Part shown: positions 9,676 through 18,144 of the stretch, piece after piece | Numbering within the stretch: position 1 is the stretch's first letter | How the letters are laid out: every line of letters begins with the position of its first letter | Origin: an uncultured Rhizobium sp. | GTDB lineage: Bacteria; Pseudomonadota; Alphaproteobacteria; Rhizobiales; Rhizobiaceae | Assembly: GCA_945952415.1 (NCBI GenBank) | Contig: CAMFIF010000029.1 | Coordinates: 1 to 43,735, forward strand | DNA length: 43,735 nucleotides | Direction of reading: 5' to 3' | Position numbers and translations under genes: made by a program | Notes under the pieces: model-generated | The model's input: the letters and a program-made list of their open reading frames with translations, nothing else | Database searches by the model: none | What the model was told of the DNA's origin: nothing

Positions 9676-9676
9676 C

Positions 9677-12241
9677 CTATTCGGCCGCGATGACCTGGGC
9701 CGCTTCACCGGACGGGATGCGGCAGGTGACGGTTGTGCCGCCGCCCGGCGGGCTCTCGATGAAGACCGTTCCGTGATGCAGGTGAACGAAGCTTTCGACG
9801 ATCGACAGGCCGAGCCCGGTGCCGCTGCGCTTGCCGCCGCGGCCATTGGTTTCGAACCGGTCGAATACGGATTTCAGCATGTCGGCCGGAATGCCTGGGC
9901 CGGTGTCGGAAACGGAGAAGACGAAATCGCTGCCCTCGCGCTGGCAACGCAGCGTGATCGTGGAACGTTCGGGTGCAAAATTCGCCGCATTGTTGAGAAG
10001 CTTCAGGAGGATCTGCTTCAGGCGCTGCTGGTCGGCCGTAATCGACCCCAGGCTCGCGGGGGCCACGATCTCCAGCATCACGCCCGATTCCTGGAGACGA
10101 TCCGCAATATGGATCGCCACGTCATCGAGGAGATCGTCGATCGAGACATCCGTGTAGTTGAGCTTCATGATGCCGGCATCGACAGTCGCCAGGTCGAGAA
10201 TATCGTTCACGAGCGTCAGAAGCACGGCGGAGGAGGTGGAGATATAGTCCACATATTCCGCCTGCCGCGGCGTAAGCGTGCCGGCAGCGGGCGTCTTCAG
10301 GAGGTCGGTAAAGCCGATGATATTGGTCAGGGGCGAGCGCAGCTCATAGGAAACGTGCTGGACGAAATCGTTCTTGAGGTCGTCCGCCTTGCGCAAGGCC
10401 TCGTTCTTTTCCGTGAGCGCCCGCTCGGCGCGCACGCTGTCCGTCATGTTCACGAAGGTCAGCATGGTCTGTGCATTCGGCAGCGGAATGACCGCATAAT
10501 CGAGCACCAGCCCTGATTTCAGCTCCAGCGTGCCCTGGAGTGAAGGCCGCTCATCGTCGAAGCTGGTGATCATCTTGCCATATTGGCGCCAGCCGTCCGG
10601 CTGGTCATAGCTCGGCTTGCAGGCGTCTTCGATGGCGCGAATATGGGTTCCGGGCGCCGTCTCGGCCTCGGTCACGCCCCAGAGTGCGCGGAAGGCGGGG
10701 TTGGAGAGTTTGATCCGGCCATCGGGCCCGAACACCGCCACGCCCTCGGCCAGATGGTCGATCGTTTCGCCCTGGACCTGCTGCAGTGTGTTGTAGCGGG
10801 TTTCCAAATCCACCTGTTCGGTGAGGTTTTCGAAGACCCAGGTCGCACCGCCCTGCGGGTGGGCCGTGGCAAAGACCCGCAGCGTCTGCCCGTTGGGCAG
10901 GTGCCAGAGATCGGTCTGTGTATCGAGCGCCTGATAGACCGACAGCGCATTGTCCTTCCAGCTCTTCCAGTTGAGCTGCTCGGGCAGCTTCTTGGCAGAG
11001 CGCAGCCGATCCAGAAGCTCGCTGTTGTCGGGCGAGGATTCGAGGAAGGCGATATCGAATTCCCAGAGCCGCACGAAGGCCTGGTTATAGAATTGCAGCC
11101 GCCTGTTGCCGTCGAAGATCGCAACCGGCGTGGCAAGATGGTTGAGCGTTTCCGCATGGGCCTGGATGGTGCGGCGCAGCTCTTCGCGCACCCGCTCCGT
11201 TTCCGAGACATCGACGGCCATGCCGGCCGCCCCATGCGCCGACCGCACATCCACCACGTCATAAAAGGTGCGGGCGCCCTTCACCACCGTGGAAAGCTTG
11301 TCGTGGAAGGGTGAGTCGACCGTTGCGGTGGCCTTGATCTTTTCGCGGGCCACGGTACCGAGAATTTCCCGTGCTTCCTTCACCGCCTGGGCCGGCGAAG
11401 CGGCCTCGACAGCCTCGCCATAGGCCTCGTTCACCCAAGTGAGGTTCCCCTCCCGGTCCCTTTGCCAGACGGGCATGTCGATGGAGTCGAGAAGTTGCTG
11501 GAACAGCGAGATGGAACTGGAAAGACGCTCGTGCTCGATTTTCAGCTCGGCAAGCTCGGCGCGCAAGTTGTTGAGCGCCACGAAGCGCACGAAAGCCCGG
11601 CCGCCGGAGACGCGGCCCTGCACTTCCAGAACCTCGTCGCGATGGGTTTCAACGACGAGATCGAAGGTCTGGGCCTGGCTGCGCAAATGGTCGATCGCCC
11701 GGTCGATTTCCGCAGCGGACTGGCTTTTCAGCCAGCGACCGAAGGCGAGGAACTCGCTGCCCCCTTCCGGCGCTCCGGTTTCGAGCGGCAGATGGCCCAG
11801 AATTTCGGGCTTGGCGTCATGCTCGTCCCAGATGACGATGCGGCGGTTCTTGTCGGCAATCAGCGCCTGATAGCGGGAGATTTTCTGGTGGGCATCGGAA
11901 AGGGCCGAGCGCACCTCGCGGCTCTCGCTCTCGATGGTGCCCTTCTGGCGGATCAGCCAGATGGCGGAGAAAAGCGCGGCGGAAATCACCCCAAGCACCA
12001 GCGACGAGGCAATCGCCTCGAAGGAGGTGAACAGATGGGCCTCCACGGGCGCAATATCCTTGGCGAACACGGGCGCCGAAAGCCCGGCCATGGCCGTGCC
12101 CGAAAGCCAGAAAGCCCTGAGGCGCGCTTTCCAGCGCGCGCCAGAGGCTTCGTTCCCCGTTGCATTCCGGTTCATGCCGCCATCCGCCAGGCAAGCATCA
12201 TCCATGGCCTGCCCTGGCAGGCCAAAATTACCGTCCGACAT
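9677..12241 (-). CDS. divL: DivL-type PAS sensor kinase with tyrosine in place of the phospho-acceptor histidine
   Basis: An 854-residue membrane protein. Two hydrophobic segments (about residues 44-60 and 75-97) precede a coiled-coil linker and at least three PAS-like regions (near 250-345, 363-475 and 485-605). The dimerisation box reads HVSYELRSPLTN, with Tyr632 (codon 10346-10348) where histidine kinases have His. The ATPase domain is intact: an N-box with LLNNAANFAPE, DTGPGIP and GTGLGLSIV. The Tyr substitution is the hallmark of Caulobacter DivL, which controls the CckA-ChpT-CtrA relay through contact with DivK rather than as an ordinary kinase. The start is uncertain: ATG 12241 has a GGAG 10 bases upstream; ATG 12175 is an alternative. 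It heads the tsaE-amgK, murU, addB, addA run, with the next start one base after its stop. Confidence 0.88.
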   Translation of the reverse strand: MSDGNFGLPGQAMDDACLADGGMNRNATGNEASGARWKARLRAFWLSGTAMAGLSAPVFAKDIAPVEAHLFTSFEAIASSLVLGVISAALFSAIWLIRQKGTIESESREVRSALSDAHQKISRYQALIADKNRRIVIWDEHDAKPEILGHLPLETGAPEGGSEFLAFGRWLKSQSAAEIDRAIDHLRSQAQTFDLVVETHRDEVLEVQGRVSGGRAFVRFVALNNLRAELAELKIEHERLSSSISLFQQLLDSIDMPVWQRDREGNLTWVNEAYGEAVEAASPAQAVKEAREILGTVAREKIKATATVDSPFHDKLSTVVKGARTFYDVVDVRSAHGAAGMAVDVSETERVREELRRTIQAHAETLNHLATPVAIFDGNRRLQFYNQAFVRLWEFDIAFLESSPDNSELLDRLRSAKKLPEQLNWKSWKDNALSVYQALDTQTDLWHLPNGQTLRVFATAHPQGGATWVFENLTEQVDLETRYNTLQQVQGETIDHLAEGVAVFGPDGRIKLSNPAFRALWGVTEAETAPGTHIRAIEDACKPSYDQPDGWRQYGKMITSFDDERPSLQGTLELKSGLVLDYAVIPLPNAQTMLTFVNMTDSVRAERALTEKNEALRKADDLKNDFVQHVSYELRSPLTNIIGFTDLLKTPAAGTLTPRQAEYVDYISTSSAVLLTLVNDILDLATVDAGIMKLNYTDVSIDDLLDDVAIHIADRLQESGVMLEIVAPASLGSITADQQRLKQILLKLLNNAANFAPERSTITLRCQREGSDFVFSVSDTGPGIPADMLKSVFDRFETNGRGGKRSGTGLGLSIVESFVHLHHGTVFIESPPGGGTTVTCRIPSGEAAQVIAAE

Positions 12242-12376
12242 TCCGGTCTGTCTCCGTCCTTGGTGCCGCATCTCGACAAGACATCCCATTTCCGGAAGCC
12301 CGCGGTGATCCGCAAACCTCCGAATCAAGTCCTAAAAAGATACTGTGGATGGGATTCGCCGGAAAGAGTCCGGGGC

Positions 12377-12413
12377 AAAAAATGAGGCCGCCCGCTTTGT
12401 CAAGCTGGCGGCC
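12377..12413 (-). terminator. Rho-independent terminator downstream of ahcY
   Basis: Read on the minus strand, GGCCGCC (12413-12407) pairs with GGCGGCC (12392-12386), and an inner GCTT/AAGC stem closes on a 4-nt loop with one mismatch between the two stems. A TCA spacer and six T (12382-12377) follow. It lies about 30 bp beyond the ahcY stop and before divL, so it should end the chvI-to-ahcY transcript and insulate divL. Confidence 0.85.
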
Positions 12414-12442
12414 ACAATATCTTGTGGAATTTTCAGGTATGG

Positions 12443-13843
12443 TTAATAGCGGTAGTGTTCCGCCTTGAACGGGCCTTCCTTTTCGACGCCGATATAGGCG
12501 GCCTGCTCCGGCAAAAGCTCCGTCAGGCTTGCGCCAAGCTTTTCGAGGTGCAGACGGGCAACCTTCTCGTCCAGGTGCTTCGGCAGAACATAGACCTCAT
12601 TCTGGTACTCGCCCTGCTTGGTATAGAGCTCGATCTGGGCCAGAACCTGGTTGGTGAAGGAGGCCGACATGACGAAGGAGGGGTGACCGGTTGCATTGCC
12701 GAGGTTCAGCAGGCGCCCTTCCGAGAGAAGGATCATGCGGTTCCCCTTCGGGAACTCGATCATGTCAACCTGCGGCTTGATGTTCGTCCACTTCAGGTTC
12801 CGCAGCGCGGCGACCTGAATTTCATTGTCGAAGTGGCCGATATTGCCGACGATTGCCATGTCCTTCATGTCCCGCATGTGCTCGATGCGGATCACGTCCT
12901 TGTTGCCCGTGGTGGTGATGAAGATGTCAGCCGTCGAGACCACGTCTTCAAGACGAACCACTTCATAACCGTCCATGGCAGCCTGAAGGGCGCAGATCGG
13001 GTCGATTTCGGTGACCTTCACGCGGGCGCCGGCGCCGCGCAGCGAGGCTGCAGAGCCCTTGCCCACATCGCCATAGCCGCAAACGACGGCCACCTTGCCG
13101 GCCATCATCACATCGGTGCCGCGGCGGATGCCGTCGACCAGCGATTCCTTGCAGCCATACTTGTTGTCGAACTTCGACTTGGTGACGGAATCATTGACGT
13201 TGATGGCAGGGAAGGGGAGAAGCTTCTTCTCGGCCAGCTGGTAGAGACGGTGCACGCCGGTGGTGGTTTCTTCCGTCACGCCCTTGATGGCGTCGCGCTG
13301 CTTGGTGAACCAGCCGGGCGAAGCCTTGAGGCGCTTCTTGATCTGGGCGAACAGGATTTCTTCCTCTTCCGAGCCCGGAGCGCTGAGCACGTCTTCGCCC
13401 GCTTCGGCGCGTGCGCCGAGCAGGATATACATGGTGGCATCGCCGCCATCGTCGAGGATCATGTTCGAAACGCCGCCATCGGCCCACTGGAAGATCTTGT
13501 CCGTATAGGCCCAGTATTCCTCAAGGCTTTCACCCTTGACGGCAAAGACCGGCACGCCGGAAGCGGCAATCGCCGCAGCCGCATGGTCCTGCGTCGAGAA
13601 GATGTTGCAGGAGGCCCAGCGAACATCGGCGCCGAGCGCAACGAGCGTCTCGATGAGAACCGCGGTCTGGATCGTCATGTGGAGCGAACCGGAAATGCGG
13701 GCGCCCTTCAGCGGCTGCTTTTCGCCGAACTCGCTGCGGCAGGCCATCAGGCCCGGCATTTCGGTTTCGGCAATGCTGATTTCCTTGCGGCCGAAGTCGG
13801 CAAGGCCGATATCTGCGACGATGTAGTCTTTCTCTGCGCTCAT
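12443..13843 (-). CDS. ahcY: Adenosylhomocysteinase
   Basis: A 466-residue S-adenosylhomocysteine hydrolase, which splits the product of SAM-dependent methylation into adenosine and homocysteine. Visible hallmarks are [10 protein letters not shown] near residues 28-37, the substrate-binding [13 protein letters not shown] near 55-67, [13 protein letters not shown] near 222-234, the NAD-binding [10 protein letters not shown] near 255-264, [10 protein letters not shown], and the C-terminal KAEHYRY ending, whose lysine and tyrosine complete the neighbouring NAD site in the tetramer. The ATG at 13843 has GGAGA 5 bases upstream; an open extension of 48 codons is not family-like. It is the last gene of the co-oriented chvI-chvG-hprK-EIIA-HPr set, 182 bp after HPr, so it probably also has its own promoter. 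No riboswitch was recognised in that gap. Confidence 0.98.
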   Translation of the reverse strand: MSAEKDYIVADIGLADFGRKEISIAETEMPGLMACRSEFGEKQPLKGARISGSLHMTIQTAVLIETLVALGADVRWASCNIFSTQDHAAAAIAASGVPVFAVKGESLEEYWAYTDKIFQWADGGVSNMILDDGGDATMYILLGARAEAGEDVLSAPGSEEEEILFAQIKKRLKASPGWFTKQRDAIKGVTEETTTGVHRLYQLAEKKLLPFPAINVNDSVTKSKFDNKYGCKESLVDGIRRGTDVMMAGKVAVVCGYGDVGKGSAASLRGAGARVKVTEIDPICALQAAMDGYEVVRLEDVVSTADIFITTTGNKDVIRIEHMRDMKDMAIVGNIGHFDNEIQVAALRNLKWTNIKPQVDMIEFPKGNRMILLSEGRLLNLGNATGHPSFVMSASFTNQVLAQIELYTKQGEYQNEVYVLPKHLDEKVARLHLEKLGASLTELLPEQAAYIGVEKEGPFKAEHYRY

Positions 13844-13989
13844 CAATCTCTCCAGGCTGGTTGATGGCCCGGGAGCAATCATGCTGCGATCCGGGCAAGA
13901 ACGGGCTTCCAACAAGAACCAAGGCACGGCACGCCAGGCGCCGGCCATCGTGGCAGCGGATGTAACAGTATTTGGAAAGGATGGCAATA

Positions 13990-14015
13990 AGGATATAAAG
14001 AAGTCTTTATATCTT
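13990..14015. repeat. AT-rich perfect dyad between HPr and ahcY
   Basis: GATATAAAG (13992-14000) and CTTTATATC (14005-14013) form a perfect 9-bp inverted repeat around AAGT, extendable by a G-T and an A-T pair to 13990-14015. It sits 10-35 bases beyond the HPr stop and about 150 bases before ahcY. On the minus strand no T-run follows directly, so it is not a standard terminator. It could be a weak terminator, a processing hairpin or a protein site. Confidence 0.55.
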
Positions 14016-14025
14016 GCTTCGGACT

Positions 14026-14304
14026 CTACATTTCCTCGCCGAACTTGTCGCGGATCAGGGCGTCGAGCGCATCGAGCGCCTGTTCGGCCTGTGCCCCTTC
14101 AGCAGTCACGAGAATGGTGCAGCCGGGGCTTGCCGCCAGCATCATCAGGCCCATGATCGAGGTTCCCCCCACCGTCATGCCATCCCGGCTGACGGTGATC
14201 CGGGCGTCGAAACCGTCCACCACCTGGACGAACTTGGCCGATGCCCGCGCATGCAATCCCCGTTTGTTGATGATCAGAAGTTCACGGGAAAGCGGTTCGG
14301 CCAT
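14026..14304 (-). CDS. ptsH: Phosphocarrier protein HPr (PTS-Ntr type)
   Basis: A 92-residue HPr-family protein. The GLHARAS active-site loop places the phosphorylated His at residue 18, and [12 protein letters not shown] places the regulatory serine at about residue 49, equivalent to Ser46 of Gram-positive HPr. Both are kept, which fits a nearby HPr kinase. In alphaproteobacteria that lack sugar permeases, HPr passes phosphate from EI-Ntr to EIIA proteins and so signals nitrogen and carbon state. EI and EIIA-Ntr are not in the window. It follows the EIIA-Man gene by 14 bp in the same direction. It could equally be labelled NPr (ptsO). Confidence 0.93.
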   Translation of the reverse strand: MAEPLSRELLIINKRGLHARASAKFVQVVDGFDARITVSRDGMTVGGTSIMGLMMLAASPGCTILVTAEGAQAEQALDALDALIRDKFGEEM

Positions 14305-14318
14305 GGTCCTGTCCCTGG

Positions 14319-14720
14319 TTACTTGCCGCTCAAGACGCGGCTGGCGACGTTGATATATTTGCGCCCGGCTTCGGAGGATTCGGCCAGCGCCTTTTCCATG
14401 TTGTTCTCGCCCCGAACACCCGCCAGCTTGATGAGCATGGGCAGGTTCATGCCGGCGATCACTTCCACATGACCGGCCTGCATGACCGAAATGGCCATAT
14501 TGGAGGGGGTGCCACCGAACATGTCCGTCAGGATGATGACCCCATGTCCTTCATTGGCGCGCATCACGGCTTCGAGGATATCCTGCCGGCGCTGGTCCAT
14601 GTCATCTTCCGGGCCGATCGAAATGGTTTCGATCAGCTTCTGAGGGCCAACGACGTGTTCAACGGCATGTCGAAATTCTTCAGCCAGCTTGCCATGGGTG
14701 ACAAGCACAACTCCGATCAT
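14319..14720 (-). CDS. PTS EIIA component, mannose (EIIA-Man) family
   Basis: A 133-residue cytoplasmic EIIA domain. The N-terminal MIGVVLVTHGKLAEEF gives the phospho-accepting His at residue 9, and ILTDMFGGTPSN near residues 63-74 is the family's second conserved block. There is no IIB or membrane IIC/IID gene nearby, so a regulatory role downstream of HPr, and not sugar uptake, is inferred; homologues in rhizobia and Brucella are studied as PTS-Ntr members. An AGGAG lies 9 bases before the ATG. It sits between hprK (133 bp upstream) and HPr (14 bp downstream). The symbols ptsA, manX or ptsL are used variously, so none is assigned. Confidence 0.92.
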   Translation of the reverse strand: MIGVVLVTHGKLAEEFRHAVEHVVGPQKLIETISIGPEDDMDQRRQDILEAVMRANEGHGVIILTDMFGGTPSNMAISVMQAGHVEVIAGMNLPMLIKLAGVRGENNMEKALAESSEAGRKYINVASRVLSGK

Positions 14721-14853
14721 TTAAAAATGCTCCTAAAGCCTCACCGATCAGAAAAGGCAAATATCGCAATGCAGCACTTTCGTCCACCGTGACGAAAGGC
14801 CGAAAGAAGGAAAAGCCGTTTCTCCTGCCAAAATCCAGCCGGTGCCCCGGAAA

Positions 14854-15324
14854 TCAGCGGCTTTTTGCCTGCATTCTTCCCAAAAGCGGCAGGAATCGAC
14901 CAAGGACCGCGAGCGGATCGGGATGGTGCCGGGAAATTTTGAGGAGGGGCAGGGAAAGGCCATGGCCCAGATCCTCGGTCTCGCCCTCGACCGGGAGCCG
15001 CTCCATCTCCCCGGCTCCGACAGGCCGAACGGCAAAGTGAAGGAGCGCATGGGGAACGGAGGCTACCGAAACGATCCCGCTTCCGCGCACTTCCAGAAGC
15101 CCGGCAATCGTTTTCGGCTGCCCTGCGATGATCCGGCCGTTCCTGGAGGAGAGGAAAACCTGATCGTCCGCGACCAGCCGCGCCAGCAGGCCCTGCCGAT
15201 CTGCCGCCGCCAGGCAGGCATGGGCCATGGTGGATTTGCCGCTGCCGGAGGGGCCGACGAAGAGAAGCCCGGTCGTCCCGATGACGATGGCGGTGCCGTG
15301 TATGTTGACCGCACCCGGCATCAT
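14854..15324 (-). CDS. hprK: HPr kinase/phosphorylase, minimal alphaproteobacterial form
   Basis: A 156-residue protein containing only the catalytic half of HprK. The P-loop GPSGSGKST lies at about residues 24-32, a LVADDQVFL block (Walker B-like) near 49-57, and EVRGSGIVSV, the HprK signature region, near 78-87. Gram-positive HprK is about 310 residues with an N-terminal domain; that domain is absent here, as known for alphaproteobacteria. It would phosphorylate and dephosphorylate Ser49 of the HPr two genes downstream. Its ATG overlaps the chvG TGA (ATGA at 15321-15324), so translation is coupled to the sensor kinase gene. The N-terminus begins MMPGAVNIHGTAIVIG, close to other short HprKs. 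Confidence 0.9.
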   Translation of the reverse strand: MMPGAVNIHGTAIVIGTTGLLFVGPSGSGKSTMAHACLAAADRQGLLARLVADDQVFLSSRNGRIIAGQPKTIAGLLEVRGSGIVSVASVPHALLHFAVRPVGAGEMERLPVEGETEDLGHGLSLPLLKISRHHPDPLAVLGRFLPLLGRMQAKSR

Positions 15325-17111
15325 GCCGGCTGGGCCGCGGGCAGCGAAAGGATGAAGGAAGCGCCCTTCAGTGCGCCGCTTTCCGGATCGGTGAGATTTT
15401 CGGCCCGCAGCGTCCCGCCATGCGCCTCGGCGATCTGCCGGCTGATGGAAAGGCCGAGACCGGAATTCTGCCCGAAGCCTTCGCTTTCCGGGCGGTCCGT
15501 GTAGAAGCGCTCGAAAATCCTGTCGATGTTTTCCGCCTGGATGCCCGGGCCATTGTCATTGACCTGAACGATGCAGCGGCCCCGGGTACGGGAAAGGGTG
15601 AGGACGATTTCGCCACCCTCCTGCGGCACGAAGGAGCGGGCATTCTCGATCAGGTTGGTGATGATCTGGCCAAGGCGCAGGTCATGTCCGTTCACCTGGA
15701 AATTCGGCTTCGCTCCCGCCTTGCGCTCGACGCGGAGCTCGATATGGACCGGCTTCTTGCCGGAGCGGATCTCGCGGGAAATATGCACGAGATCCTGCAA
15801 CAGAACCTCGAGATCGACCGGTTTCGAATCCGTCCGCGCCAGTTCGGCATCGAGGCGCGAGGCGTCCGAGATATCGCTGATCAGCCGGTCGAGGCGGCGC
15901 ACGTCGTGCTGGATGATGTCGAGAAGGCGTCCCTTCGATTCCTCGCTTCGTGCGAGCGGCAGGGTTTCCACCGCGCTGCGCAGCGAGGTGAGGGGGTTTT
16001 TCAGCTCATGGCTCACATCCGCGGCAAAGCGTTCGATCGCGTCGATGCGATCGTAAAGCGCCGTCGTCATTTCCCGCAGCGCGACGGAAAGATTGCCGAT
16101 TTCGTCCTGGCGGGCGGAGAAATCGGGAATTTCCTCGCGCTCCTTGGCGCCCCGCCGCACGCGGATCGCCGCCGCCGAAAGACGCCGCAGAGGCGTGGCG
16201 ATGGTGGAGGAGAGCAGCATGGAGAGGACGACATTGACAAGCGTCGCCACGCCGAACACCCGCAGGATCGCGAGACGCTCCGCATGGACGATCTTGTCGA
16301 TGTCTCCGGCCTGGGTCGAGAGCAAGAGCACGCCAAGCACGGCCCGGAACCGCTGAACGGGCACCGCAACCGAAACGATCATCTCGCCCTTGTCGGTCAC
16401 CCGTACCACGGCGCCGCGCACCCCGGTCAGCGCGTTCATGACCTCGGGATAGATGGAACCGTCGCCGCCCGGCACTTCCTTGTAGAGCGGCAATCCCCCC
16501 TGCTGCAGAAGCTTGTTCGTCCAGGAGCCCACGCGGTCCCAGAGGCTTTCATTCTCGCCCTGCACCGGCGGCAGGTCGAAGCGCAGCACCTGGCCGCCGG
16601 CATAGAGATGACGGGAATCGAGAAGAAGATTGGCATCGGCGTCGAATATCCGGGCCCGCGTGCGCGTCGGCGAAATCAGCCGGCGCAGGACGGGTGCGAC
16701 CTTCTCCGGATCGATCGGGAATTCCAGATCTTCATCGGAGGGCAGAGGCGTGATGCTCTGGCCGGCCTGCAGCTCCAGGAGCTTCTGCGGATCGATGGTG
16801 ATCGAATTCGTGTCCACCGAGGCGGAAGCGGCAATGGCGCCGGCAATGATCTCGCCCTGCGTCAGCAGGCTTTCGACGCGCGCATCGATCAGCCCCTCGC
16901 GGAACTGGTTGAGATACATGATCCCGCCGACCAGGACGACGAGCGCTGTCAGGTTGAAGAACAGGATGCGGCGGGTGAGGCTCGAAAAGACCGCATTGCC
17001 GAAAAGCCGGCGGATAAGCACGAAAAGCCGGGAGACGAGCGGACGGCTGGGGCGCCGTGTGCCGGAGCCCTCCAGATCTTCGCCATCCTTGTCCATGGGT
17101 ACTGTCGCCAC
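15321..17111 (-). CDS. chvG: Sensor histidine kinase ChvG (ExoS)
   Basis: A 596-residue inner-membrane kinase. A cytoplasmic basic N-terminus precedes TM1 (about 49-69); a periplasmic domain runs to about 280; TM2 (about 283-305) leads into a HAMP domain. The H-box FAADVSHELKNPLTSL places the phospho-His at residue 368, with an intact NLIENARSF N-box, NDNGPGI and SGLGLSISRQI. ChvG, with ChvI, responds to acidity and envelope stress, controls exopolysaccharide and motility, and is required for plant interaction in Agrobacterium and Sinorhizobium, where ExoR is the periplasmic repressor (not in the window). The start taken is GTG at 17111, preceded by GAGAGG; ATG 17096, five codons in, is the alternative. 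It lies 51 bp after chvI. Confidence 0.95.
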   Translation of the reverse strand: MATVPMDKDGEDLEGSGTRRPSRPLVSRLFVLIRRLFGNAVFSSLTRRILFFNLTALVVLVGGIMYLNQFREGLIDARVESLLTQGEIIAGAIAASASVDTNSITIDPQKLLELQAGQSITPLPSDEDLEFPIDPEKVAPVLRRLISPTRTRARIFDADANLLLDSRHLYAGGQVLRFDLPPVQGENESLWDRVGSWTNKLLQQGGLPLYKEVPGGDGSIYPEVMNALTGVRGAVVRVTDKGEMIVSVAVPVQRFRAVLGVLLLSTQAGDIDKIVHAERLAILRVFGVATLVNVVLSMLLSSTIATPLRRLSAAAIRVRRGAKEREEIPDFSARQDEIGNLSVALREMTTALYDRIDAIERFAADVSHELKNPLTSLRSAVETLPLARSEESKGRLLDIIQHDVRRLDRLISDISDASRLDAELARTDSKPVDLEVLLQDLVHISREIRSGKKPVHIELRVERKAGAKPNFQVNGHDLRLGQIITNLIENARSFVPQEGGEIVLTLSRTRGRCIVQVNDNGPGIQAENIDRIFERFYTDRPESEGFGQNSGLGLSISRQIAEAHGGTLRAENLTDPESGALKGASFILSLPAAQPA

Positions 17112-17162
17112 CCGCTAAGGCCTCTCACCGGCGCCGTTCCGGCGCCTCCGTCTTCGGATCGA

Positions 17163-17891
17163 TCAGGCCGCTTCGCGGAACCGGTAGCCGACACCGTAAA
17201 GGGTTTCGATCATGTCGAACTCTTCGTCGACCATCTTGAACTTCTTTCGCAGCCGCTTGATGTGGCTGTCAATGGTCCGGTCGTCCACATAGACCTGCTC
17301 GTCATAGGCCGCATCCATCAGTGCATCGCGGCTCTTAACCACGCCCGGGCGCTGCGCCAGAGAATGCAGGATCAGGAATTCCGTGACCGTGAGCGTGACT
17401 GGCTCGCCCTTCCAGGTGCAGGTATGGCGCTCCTGGTCCATGACCAGCTGGCCTCGCTCGAGCGAGCGCGCCTGGGGCTGGGCCGAACCGGGCTTGGCTA
17501 CAGCGCCGCCGCTCACCGCCGCCTCGCGGCTTGCCGCGCGGCGCAGGATTGCCTTCACCCGCTCCACCAGAAGGCGCTGCGAGAAAGGCTTGGTGATGAA
17601 GTCGTCCGCGCCCATCTTCAGGCCGAAAAGCTCGTCGATTTCCTCATCCTTCGAGGTGAGGAAGATGACCGGCAGATCCGATTTCTGCCGCAGGCGACGC
17701 AGCAGTTCCATGCCATCCATGCGGGGCATCTTGATGTCGAAGATCGCCAGTTGCGGCGGGCGGGCGAGGAGACCGTCCAGCGCGGAGGCGCCATCCGTAT
17801 AGGTCTCGACCTTGTATCCTTCCGCTTCGAGCGCGATCGACACGGATGTCAGGATGTTCCGGTCGTCATCGACCAGGGCGATGGTTTGCAT
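17163..17891 (-). CDS. chvI: Response regulator ChvI
   Basis: A 242-residue OmpR-family regulator. The receiver domain has the acidic pair in LVDDDRN, the phospho-acceptor Asp52 in [12 protein letters not shown], Thr in IFLTSK and Lys in TKPFS. A linker rich in Ala/Gly separates it from a C-terminal winged helix with [16 protein letters not shown] and GVGYRF. The receiver is near-identical to what I recall of ChvI from Agrobacterium. It activates acid- and envelope-response genes when phosphorylated by ChvG. The start follows the usual family N-terminus [10 protein letters not shown] at 17891 with GGAG 9 bases upstream. An in-frame ATG at 17912 has a better AGGAGA at 6 bases and would add 7 residues. 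It is divergent from pckA across an AT-rich region. Confidence 0.95.
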   Translation of the reverse strand: MQTIALVDDDRNILTSVSIALEAEGYKVETYTDGASALDGLLARPPQLAIFDIKMPRMDGMELLRRLRQKSDLPVIFLTSKDEEIDELFGLKMGADDFITKPFSQRLLVERVKAILRRAASREAAVSGGAVAKPGSAQPQARSLERGQLVMDQERHTCTWKGEPVTLTVTEFLILHSLAQRPGVVKSRDALMDAAYDEQVYVDDRTIDSHIKRLRKKFKMVDEEFDMIETLYGVGYRFREAA

Positions 17892-18065
17892 AGGGCTCGT
17901 CTCCACGATCATCGGCGCTCTCCTGGATTTCCCAGCCCAGGTTCAGCTTCGCCGCGCTTATGAGGGTAAAGGTGGAACAAATTGTGGCAAGGACAACCGA
18001 AGGCGAGGCCTGTGTCGCGTATCGGACGGATGATTTACGGTTAACGACCTGAATACAGACATTGA

Positions 18066-18080
18066 TTTAAACGGTTTAAA
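18066..18080. promoter_or_regulatory. Perfect 15-bp dyad (candidate operator) upstream of pckA
   Basis: TTTAAAC, a single G, then GTTTAAA: two perfect 7-bp arms around one base. It lies 65 bases upstream of the candidate pckA -35 element and about 175 bases from chvI. An AT-rich palindrome of this exactness in GC-rich DNA suggests a protein-binding site. Confidence 0.5.
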
Positions 18081-18096
18081 ACGGATAATATTCCTT

Positions 18097-18108
18097 TAAA
18101 TCGATTAA
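18097..18108. promoter_or_regulatory. LacI-like dyad with central CG upstream of pckA
   Basis: TAAATCGATTAA has an 8-bp perfect core AATCGATT centred on CG, with one mismatched pair outside it. A central CpG in an AT-rich palindrome is the usual form of LacI/GalR-family operators, the family of the known rhizobial pckA repressor. The link is inference. Confidence 0.4.
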
Positions 18109-18109
18109 T

Positions 18110-18129
18110 ATATTGAAATCACTCAATAT
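18110..18129. promoter_or_regulatory. Inverted repeat ATATTGA-N6-TCAATAT upstream of pckA
   Basis: Two perfect 7-bp arms (18110-18116 and 18123-18129) are separated by 6 bases. The spacing suits a dimeric regulator contacting successive major grooves. The repeat ends 15 bases before the candidate -35 element of pckA. Confidence 0.45.
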
Positions 18130-18144
18130 TTCGTATATGACCCG

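Noticed and set aside
8830..9693. A 287-codon open frame on the plus strand
   Set aside because: Antisense to the TsaE-AmgK gene; low-complexity basic composition.
13844..14025. Possible SAH or SAM riboswitch upstream of ahcY
   Set aside because: Apart from one AT-rich hairpin I could not find the conserved junctions of known SAM or SAH classes. A covariance-model search would decide.
15420..17963. An 847-codon open frame on the plus strand
   Set aside because: It lies wholly antisense to chvG and chvI, which have clear domains and start sites; long antisense frames are expected in GC-rich DNA with biased third positions.
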